64,000 nucleotides of DNA from Tricholoma matsutake (lineage: Eukaryota; Basidiomycota; Agaricomycetes; Agaricales; Tricholomataceae): NCBI GenBank assembly GCA_026075535.2, contig AP026540.1, positions 3,968,001 through 4,032,000 on the forward strand, given 5' to 3'. Below are positions 56,201 through 64,000 of the stretch, in pieces (position 1 is the stretch's first letter; every line of letters begins with the position of its first letter). Below the pieces are notes generated by a model, which searched no databases, was not told the origin of the DNA, and saw nothing but the letters and a program-made list of their open reading frames with translations. Made by a program: the position numbers and the translations under genes.

Positions 56201-58490
56201 GGAGATCGCAAGAATTTGTCATCTTTCAGAGATAGTTTAACACCTGAACAAGTATGCTTTTATCCACTTTTGTTGCTCATTCCACACTGACATCGTAAAC
56301 ACAGCATGTGATTTACGATCACTTACTCCATCTTTCCACTATTGAAGGACCCCCTCCCACTCACATTGATGGAAGAGCTGGCTGTGGCAAAACTTACGTT
56401 CTATATCCACTGATTGGAGCTTTATGCAAATCAAATCAAATCAAATTGTCTTGCTCTCTGCTTCTTTGGCATATGCTGCTAAAAATTATCCTGGTGGACA
56501 AACTGCTCATTACTTATATGGGATTGAGGTCAATGAATTCAAACCATTCCTACAATCTGCTATTCATCCCAACACACAATGAGCCTGTCTTTTGCTAGCT
56601 GCAAAATGCCACATCATTGATGAAATTGGCTCTTTGAATTTCAAGGCATTCAATTGCGCAGATCAGCTTATGAGAACACTCACACAGCAAAGGTATCAAG
56701 TATGGGGAGGTCAAATGTTGATCACCTTGGGTGATTTTTGCCAGGTGAGCTTTGAGTTTTTCTTCTTCTTATTTTGACATCACTATACAAGAATGTGCCT
56801 GTTGTATGTTATGGAGGTCATACTGCAATCACTAAGGCTTCGATTTGCACACAACCTATCTTTTCTCACTTTGAAATCCTTCATCTGGATACTCCGACAG
56901 TCTACAGATCCAGATTTTGCAGACTTCTTAAACAACATTGGAGATGATTATCTTCATGATACTGTTGATCTTGGCTGTCTTTCTCACTGCCATTCAGTCA
57001 ACACCATCCTAGATTTCATATTCCCTCACAACATCATTAGTGTTTAAAGGTTTGGTTAATGCAACCGAAAAAATGACCGCAACCAAACTGAACTGGACTG
57101 AATGCAACTGGACCATCAGTTGTGGTTGCCCACATTTGGGGTCGTTCCGGCCTCATTTTGAAAATATTTGAAAACCGTTAAAAGACCGGTTGCCATCAGT
57201 TGCAACCGGTCTTTCTGCAGTGCATAAAAGATGTGTACATCATGGGAAACAACCTGCGAGTCAGGTCGCCATGAGGTGTGGGTTTCCTTCCCACGAGGAC
57301 ATACCCCATGAGTCATGTCACCATGAGGCATGGGTTGCTCATATCCATAATAATTTGCTGAAAAGATATGAAATTATTACGGAAATGAGAAACCTGCACC
57401 TCATGGTGACCTGACTCGCGGGTTATATCATCACGGGGAAGGAACCCGCGCCTCATGGCGACATGACTCGCGGGTTTTTTCCCACAATGTACAAAATTAT
57501 TACAGAAATGAGAAACCCGCACCTCATGGTGACATGACTTGTGGGGTATATCATCACGGGAAAGGAACCCACCCCTCATGGTGACTAAGACCGGTCTTAA
57601 CCGGTTTTTTGGGGGCAACCAAACCGATGTGGACTGGTCCTACTCAGTTCAGTTGCGGTTGCCCCATATCTGGGTCGGTCCAGTTGCAGTTGCAGTTGCT
57701 GGTTGCCCCTCTTGGAGGTCAAAAAACTGGACCAAACTGGACCTTTAAACACTAAACATCATATCAAATCCACACCTCTGCATCAAACAAGCTATCCTTA
57801 GCCCATTTAATGTCTTTGTTGATGGATTTAACTCTAAAATCTTGGACTGTCTGCCTGGTGAAAGCTGAACATACTGGAGTACTGATTACATTGAATCAGA
57901 TTTAGATCAAGATGATGTTGAGTAATCCATTGCAACACCTGATCTCCTAAATTCTTTCGAGGAACCTGGTATTCCACCACATGAGCTGACTCTAAAAGTC
58001 AGTTGCATCTGCCGATTCACAAGAAATTTCGATGCATCTAAAGGACTAACCAAGAACACACATGTGATCATCACCAAGCTTCTGAAATACTCTGTTGAAG
58101 TTCAAACACTACCAAACATTGTCGCTGGTCAAACCATAGAAGCAGTACGTATACTACAGCACTTCAAATTCTTATATTTAAGCCTACCCTCAACTTAGGT
58201 AACCATACCGATTCCCCATATTGATGCACATTTTCAACCTCCTGCTTACAACTTCACCATTCACTGAAAACAAATCCCTCTCGCTCTCTGCTATGCTACC
58301 ACTTTCAATGGTTGTCAAGGACTTACAGTTGAATGATTAGCTCTCGATCTCAGGCAATCAGTATTCTCTCATGGACAACTATATGCAGCTATGACCCATG
58401 TACCTAACTCTCAAAATGTGCTGATTCTTAAAGCAGTGGATGATCATTCTATGATGACTAAGAATGTCATTTGAAAGGAACTGCTGCTGT
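53289..58490 (+). pseudogene. Helitron Rep/helicase gene, decayed, interrupted by H5
   Basis: Begins MAAVTEDQRIQLASAQQRRR. The N-terminal Helitron-like domain has CFVCGPRGAHKLSPLPPYP and IRWFIYDPSTFFSQAREQNI. The Rep region has TTEFQKCGLPHAHIALAL, with the HAH metal motif of HUH nucleases (54810-54860), and QYLFKYFYKGPDY. The Pif1-type helicase has Walker A DGRAGCGKTYVLYP (56365-56408), Walker B CHIIDEIGSLN (56610-56642), and the C-terminal CYATTFNGCQGLTVE and FSHGQLYAAMTHVPNSQNVL. Likely introns exist near 55065-55120, 56250-56305 and 56740. Many stops occur, several TGA at Arg positions (WTYH*MIP, PTP*TIVIR). H5 splits the helicase at 57038-57754. Replication would be rolling-circle if it were active. 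Confidence 0.85.
57038..57754. mobile_element. hAT-like non-autonomous element H5 (717 bp)
   Basis: Exact 8-bp duplication AACATCAT (57030-57037, 57755-57762). Termini TAGTGTTTAAAGG are inverted repeats, related to H2. Subterminal AACCGGT/ACCGGTT motifs, and a central palindrome with ATGAGGTGCGGGTTTC-like and CGCGGGTT arms repeated four times in alternating orientation (57265-57590). Confidence 0.92.
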
Positions 58491-58517
58491 AATCTCCACT
58501 GACACATCTGCAATATT

Positions 58518-59469
58518 GTGACATCACTCCAACCTCACCTCTCTTACATATTGACCACCATGTCTGGTTCATCCATCTTAACTGCAGTTTTCTGCTGCAC
58601 AAATTGCTGCATCCTCAACAAAGAAAAGAAGAAAACAATCACCTATGATGCAGAGCTCTTATTAGGGAAAGATGACAATGACAAAGATCAGTTCATCAAT
58701 GCGATCATCCACTTCTTTGTTTCGAAGGGAGAAATGGAACCTGAGGAGGATGTCTACCACTTCGTCATTAGAAAAATTATTTCTATCAAAAATGACACTG
58801 TAGTTGGTGATGACCAAAATATTGAGGACTACGATCTCAAATTAGATGCTTTTTTGGTTTGTTGTGAAAATAACTTCTTTCTATGACTAAAGACATAAAT
58901 TTTTAGATGACACCAATACCTGGATGGAATAAGCCAATCCCTCCCATCATCACCATGTGCAGAATGGTGGCTAACTCTTTATATGATTCATGCTTCTTCA
59001 CTAACATTATTCTTAGACTGGTCAGAAGACAGACGACAATTCCAATATCAGAGTCAATCAATACTGTGCTGGTCAAATTAGACTGATGGCTCATGTCATC
59101 AACATTCCCCACCAAACTCCCCATTTCCAAAACTTACACACACCCAACATTGCTTCTACTATTTCTGCCACATGCATCATCACAGGTTCTGCTGAACAAA
59201 CAACAATTCATGGCAGAGTCAAGGCTATTCCAATGGAACTATGTGAGATGGCTTTCATCAAAGACTCCGGTGGAACCACCAAATTCAAAGGTAAGATATT
59301 GTCAAACATCATCACTCCTTGACCTGATACACATCAACCTAGGGAAACCATCAACCCAACTTCAATCTAAGAGAAAAATGGTTGTCAATGATTCTTCCTC
59401 CGACAACGCACCTACGGAGGAAACATCTTCGTCCAAATGTCAAAAAAAGACCCAGGAAGAGGTCTAGCA
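58518..59469 (+). pseudogene. Companion ORF downstream of the Helitron helicase
   Basis: Exon 1 from 58560 (MSGSSILTAVFCCTNCCILN) continues with AELLLGKDDNDKDQFINAII, VSKGEMEPEEDVYHFVIRKI and VGDDQNIEDYDLKLDAFL. A 50-nt intron (about 58858-58905, ending TTTTTAG) follows, then MTPIPGWNKPIPPIITMCRM. Later HTPNIASTISATCIITGSA and the GRVKAIPMELCEMAFIKDSG segment resemble a beta-barrel or OB-like pattern, ending with a Ser/Asp-rich tail. Helitrons of some lineages carry RPA-like ORFs, which would fit, but I cannot show homology. A frame change near 59085 suggests decay. Confidence 0.45.
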
Positions 59470-60439
59470 ACCACAAATTCACCTTCTCCAATTTTCACTC
59501 CATACTTCTACTTATTATTATACTCTACTTCTGATTGTCGTCATTCGCCCTCCTCCATAGTTGACTACCACTTTTACCTATGACAAAATACACCTCACTC
59601 TCCAAACTGATAAAATTATCCACAACAACACCAAACCATTCCTGAGAGACACCACGGAGCATGAAGCATGAGCGGTGTCACTTGTAGTCATAATAAATGA
59701 TCTGGTGGACCCCCAGAAGTCCCTGTAGGAGTTAGAATAGCCATAAAAGAGAATATGGTGTCAGGAGAAGGTTTGCTTACCCTGGGATATCCATGGCACC
59801 AAAGTGTTTGCTTTCTTTGCTTTCTAGGCCTAATTGTAGAGTAGAACAAGGGTAGATAAAAGGGAGGGAAGGGAGGGAGGTTCCTGGCTCACCAGGACAT
59901 GGGTTCCCCATCAACAGAGGTACAATTTGCTGACCATGGATCACACACTTGACCTTCTGTCCAAAACTCATCCTACACATTCATAGTTGTCCTTTGCCCT
60001 TCAGAAATAGCCTACAAGTGATCCACATAGTTAATACTTCATCCTGCAAGGTAAGATCTTCATATTCTCCTTGTTACTCCATGCCAGCTCATAGGATCCA
60101 TTAGTGGTATTATGTACAGACATACCAAGGTGTTGCTAGTAAGATTAACACCTTGGAATAGTCCATGAGTCTATACAAGAGAGGTGGAGAGTGAATGTAT
60201 TGAAATGGGTTACAATCACTCACCAAAGGCCAGCAGTGCTTCAACTGCTTGATAGAGTGCAAGAATTAGCACACAGTACCATAGTATATATAATTCCCTT
60301 GAGTTAGAGCCTATCCAGATATCACAAGAGGCCATGGCATGGATGAGAGACATAGTTAAGCCAAGGGTGCCAAAAAAGGTAATAACTCAAAGATATCTTC
60401 ACAATGATGCAATGCATGGATCAGAGGGTAGGAGATAGA
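59470..60439. other. Nearly 1 kb without a recognised gene
   Basis: It may contain the 3' end of the Helitron. A hairpin with GACACCAC and GCGGTGTC arms lies at 59647-59680, but a CTRR end after it is not clear. An AACACCTTGG/CCAAGGTGTT inverted repeat occurs at 60126-60158. Confidence 0.35.
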
Positions 60440-60627
60440 CCAGTTGTGTTCTCTTAGGTATTCCACTTACACTTGTGGTGCAAAATGCCTTTCTCAACCA
60501 ACTATTCTATTAATAACCCCTCGCATCAATACCATTGATTTCCCCATCATGTGTGCACATCCTGCCCCCTTCTTGTAGAGAGAACCCGCACAGTCTTAGC
60601 TAGCAGATAGTGGGTGTCACCCTAACA
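60440..60627. repeat. Fragment of LTR family C
   Basis: 188 bp homologous to 11509-12225 without the nested family-B LTR, ending GTGTCACCCTAACA. The left part of the LTR is missing and no duplication is seen. It serves as the empty-site reference for the nested insertion at 11599-12134. Confidence 0.8.
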
Positions 60628-60687
60628 GAAGAACACAACTTCCCATATCAGTGCACCTTCTCTTACTTGTGCATACATCATTGTTTC

Positions 60688-61856
60688 TAGGGATGCCGAA
60701 GTTCAGTTCAGTTCGGTTCTTTGAGAATTTCACTGAACCTAGAACTGGACTTCAGGTTCAGTCCAGGCAATTTTCTGAACCCCGAACTGGATCATCAGTT
60801 CAGGTTCAGAATGGGTTCGAACCCAGAACCAAACTTTTTTGTGTACAAAAGAATTTAAGAAAGGCATATACTTATTTAGTACCCTCGACTTCATACAACT
60901 TTGAAAAAGTAGAATATTATTATTGAGATAAGTACAGAAAACTACAGCAAAGAAAGTATGGTAATGTGGGGTTTGGTGAGCCAAGCTGATCATTCCAGGA
61001 TTGTGGTGTTGTGTTGTGGGATGAGGGAGGGGGCGCTGTGGCAGGAAGGGTTCAGGAGGGCTACCCATTTTTTTCGTCATGTACTGTTGTCCTCGCCCTG
61101 TACCTGAGGTCCCATTGGTCTTCCTGCTTGCATTTCAGTTATGCAGGCCTACCCCCATAATGTGTCATTGTCCTTGTTGGTCATGGCTACCTCAGTGTCA
61201 TTTTGTCTTTGTGATCCAAGTTTTCTTGTCCTCCTCCAAGCCCCAACTGTCCAGGTCAGTGTGGTCCTCTTCAACTGGCACCTGCTGATCTTGTTGATTG
61301 TGCTCATATGTTGGTCGGTGTAGTCCCTATATTTCATTGCGCTCATGGTCTCTGTTTAGTGGGGCTGTTAGATTTGATAAGCCTTGCCAGGGGTGGGGAG
61401 CCATTGTGATTGGGCATCACCTGTTGGCCCACCTGCAAATACCTGTAGGTTAGAATGTCAGTAAAAGAAAAACAAGATAATTTTACAAAAAACATCCATA
61501 GCGAGATCGAGAAGCAAAACCTCCCTTAACCTGCAGCCAGTGTGTTTGACACATACAATGTATTGGTGGGTCAGTTGTAGTTGCTGTTGTCATTGATGCA
61601 TTGATGGTTCTGGATTACAGGAGAGCATGGACCTGGTCATTATTTCCTTTTTGGGGTCACATCACCACAGATGGGCATCGTCATCAGGATTGTTGTGGAA
61701 GAAATTGAGAAGAGGGCCTTGGACTTCTGTCCCATCACTAGTAACTTTGTTTTTCAGAGTTTTCAGAAGTCACAATAACTGAAAAAGGTTCGGTTTGAAC
61801 TAGGTTCAACAGGGTTACACCTTGCCCAAACCAAGAACCGGACTGCAGCATCCCTA
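60688..61856. mobile_element. hAT-like non-autonomous element H6 (1169 bp)
   Basis: Exact 8-bp duplication ATTGTTTC (60680-60687, 61857-61864). Termini TAGGGATGCCG and the complement of TAGGGATGCTG. Subterminal GAACC/GGTTC motifs are repeated many times (GTTCAGTTC, GAACCTAGAACTGG). The interior has no recognisable gene. Confidence 0.92.
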
Positions 61857-61925
61857 ATTGTTTCATTGTGCCACATCTGATTACTCATCCTTTCAGCATG
61901 AGCTGGAAGTGCTTGTATATACACA

Positions 61926-62000
61926 ACAGGCAAGTTCCGAGGCAGTTGACCCACAGTTGACTCGTAGTTGACTCACGGTTGACTCATGGTTGACTGGAGT
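61926..62000. repeat. Subterminal GTTGACTC repeats, left end of a Tnp2-like element
   Basis: CAGGCAAGTTCCGAGGCAGT is followed by five copies of GTTGACTC or GTTGACC over 60 bp, 250 bp upstream of a transposase start. The arrangement mirrors the array at 226-292. Clustered subterminal repeats are typical transposase-binding sites of CACTA-type elements. Confidence 0.55.
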
Positions 62001-62252
62001 TTGCACCTTATTACATAATCCTACCAAATTGAGCACTTGGATTGATGCTTCCTTTTATGAACAAATATCTGTTTAAATCAATAGGTTCATGATAGTGACT
62101 ATGGTGATAGGCATCAGACTGTTGCATGGGACGGTTAGAGGATGTACATCAGTTACAATAGCAACCAATTTTGATGTTTCTATTAAAATGGTCCAAAACA
62201 GCTGTCATTCTTTCCCCCTCTTTTCCTTCACTGAGGCTTCACCAAGTTCACC

Positions 62253-64000
62253 ATGCCTCCAGTCATATGTAACTGCACAATTTGTAGCACAAAAACCATC
62301 TTCATCAATGGTGTTGAACAGCCAGGACAGTATGTTGATGGTTCTACCCGTTTGAAGCATGAGAAACAGGATAAATGGCCTGTTTCACAAACTGGCAAAG
62401 GGGAAGTGGCAATCATCATCCCCAAGCCCATCACCAAAACATTCTAGAGCTTCTAATTCTCCCACAGGTAAGTGCTACATTGTTAGTGTTAGATCAAAAC
62501 TAATAGTAATTATGCAGATATCAACTTTTCTACAGTACTTATCACAAAGATGATCTGCCTCCTTGTCATCTGGCTCCACAATAGAGCTGGTGTGAGTCGT
62601 TCTATCACCAACAAAATTCTACAAGGACTTCAACTTATTATTTCTGTGACTCTCTCTATTGTCAAGGTTGCTCTTTCATCATCTGGACTCAATGTCAAGC
62701 TTCCAAACATCAAACTTCCTCATGATGTCCATACAGCATATCGGCTTCACTGCTCAGAGCCAGAAATCATTCGGACAGCATGCTGCCCCAAGTGCTTTTC
62801 CCTCTTTTCTCATCCTATTCCTTGGCAATGTCAGTGGAAGGCATCCCCAAGATCACAATCCTGTAACACAAAACTCTGGACAACTCAGAATACTCCAAAT
62901 GGGCCTAAATGGGTCCCATGTCATCTATACACTACACAATCCTTTGATTCTTGGCTTCAGTTCTTTTTATCTTCCAAGGTCATTGAAGACAGCCTTCATG
63001 AGGCTTTCAACCACCACAGAAACCATTTACCAGCTGCCTTTGGTGCCACTATGAATGATATCCAGGATAGTCCTCCTTGGGATGACTTGCAGGGTTTTCT
63101 ACAGTCTCCTTATCATCTAATATTTGGAATCTATATTGATTGGTTCAATCCTTATACCAATAAGATTGCTGGTAAGTTATTAACAAATTCTGCATAGACT
63201 ATGACACAGCTTATTTTATATATAGGCAAAAAAGTGTCTTGTGGAGCAATCCTGCTTTATTGCTTGAACTTACCTTTTCACCTTCAGTATCGATTTGAGA
63301 ATACATTTATTGTTGGTCTCACACCTCCTCCCCATCTTCCTGACCCCACAACCATCTCTCATCTTCTTGAACCTGTTATTAAATCTGTTGCCAAGTATGG
63401 TGCTGCACCAGGCCAAAATTTGCCAACATCTAGACATCCTGATGGCATCTCTGTGAAAGCAAAAATTGCACCTGTGATTGCTGATCTTGAGGGAAGTCGT
63501 AAGGCTACTGGCTTTTTGGGACATGGTGCTACAATGTTCTGTTCTTTCTGCCTCTGCACCAGTGATCAGCTAGAGGATCTCAATATTCAATCTTGGGAAC
63601 TCCATAATGGTGCACAGGTGCGAGCACAGGCAGAGGCATGGTTGCATCAGACAACCAAAGCTGGTCGAAATGCTCTGCAAAAGACAACTGGTGTGCGATG
63701 GACTCCACTGCATAATCTTCCATATTGGGATCCAGTCAAACATGTTGTACTAGGTTTTATGCATAACTGGCTTGAGGGTGTTTTACAGCATCATCTTCGT
63801 GCACTCTGGGGAATTGGACGGGATGAGGATGAAAGCCAAAAAGTTTAAGAGGTGGAAAAGGATGAGCAGTGGAGTGAGGCAGATGTATCAGATTCTGCTG
63901 AAGAATTGGATGACCTTTTTCAAGAAGCAGCTAAACATAATCTTGAGGCTGCAATGGCAATGCACCATACACCACCACCTATGTCTCCCTCACCATCTTC
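62253..64000 (+). CDS. Tnp2/Plavaka-like transposase, 5' part, runs off the window
   Basis: Starts MPPVICNCTICSTKTIFING, a cysteine-rich N-terminus typical of this family. After a Ser/Pro stretch, a frame change or intron and a likely intron at 62470-62534 (GTAAGT to CTACAG), the frame from 62550 has LPHDVHTAYRLHCSEPEIIR, CCPKCFSLF (zinc ribbon-like), YTTQSFDSWLQFFLSSKVIE and IYIDWFNPYTNKIAG. A 54-nt intron (63172-63225, GTAAGT to TATAG) restores GKKVSCGAILLYCLNLP. The core follows with RFENTFIVGLTPPP, FLGHGATMFCSFC, GVRWTPLHNLPYWDP and VLGFMHNWLEG (first catalytic block and the HNW motif). TAA at 63846-63848 interrupts an otherwise open frame (VEKDEQWSEADVSDSAEELD follows), so the gene may be recently inactivated. 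Confidence 0.75.

Overview
This is an accessory, transposon-dominated region of a filamentous fungal genome. The best fit is a mushroom-forming basidiomycete (Agaricomycetes). The reasons are a FunK1-type fungal protein kinase, a NACHT-WD40 (HNWD/NLR-like) gene with 45-53 nt GT-AG introns, Tnp2/Plavaka-like transposases, a Helitron helicase, chromodomain Gypsy elements and the absence of operons. Family names come from sequence recognition; no searches were run.

Layout. 1-2763: end of one DNA transposon, then a decayed Tnp2/Plavaka-like transposase carrying a 311-bp hAT-like insert. 2822-6489: a complete non-autonomous LTR element with 191-bp LTRs and a TGATA duplication. About 6.9-41.2 kb: one FunK1 kinase gene split by successive insertions. 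These are a 15.2-kb Gypsy mosaic (7736-22920, duplication CATAT), a 13.7-kb Gypsy element (23663-37318, duplication GGGGG), a 1.9-kb hAT-like element and a 5'-truncated LINE. The Gypsy elements carry their own inserts: solo LTRs, hAT-like elements and TTTAC-ended elements with tRNA-like modules. 41.5-43.9 kb: a broken gene of a family I recall as common in agarics but cannot assign a function. 45544-50808 (minus): the only clearly intact gene, a six-exon, 1672-residue STAND/NLR-like protein with a NACHT domain and 18 near-identical 42-residue WD40 repeats. 51.2-52.7 kb: a TIR element and a young solo LTR. 53.3-59.5 kb: a decayed Helitron Rep/helicase gene plus a companion ORF. 60.4-61.9 kb: an LTR fragment and another hAT-like element. 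61.9 kb to the window end: a second Tnp2/Plavaka-like element.

Themes. Exact target-site duplications let most insertions be ordered in time. Many stops in the decayed genes are TGA where the families have arginine, and all three differences between the two LTRs of the 2822-6489 element are C-to-T at CpG. This points to CpG-directed mutation. The same kind of change (CGT to CAT or TGT) produces the Arg/His/Cys variation between the WD40 repeats of the NLR gene. A second theme is a set of non-autonomous elements with unrelated ends that share internal modules: a GGCCCAAACGA hairpin, an intron-like block and a GAGCAGTTGCTC palindrome.
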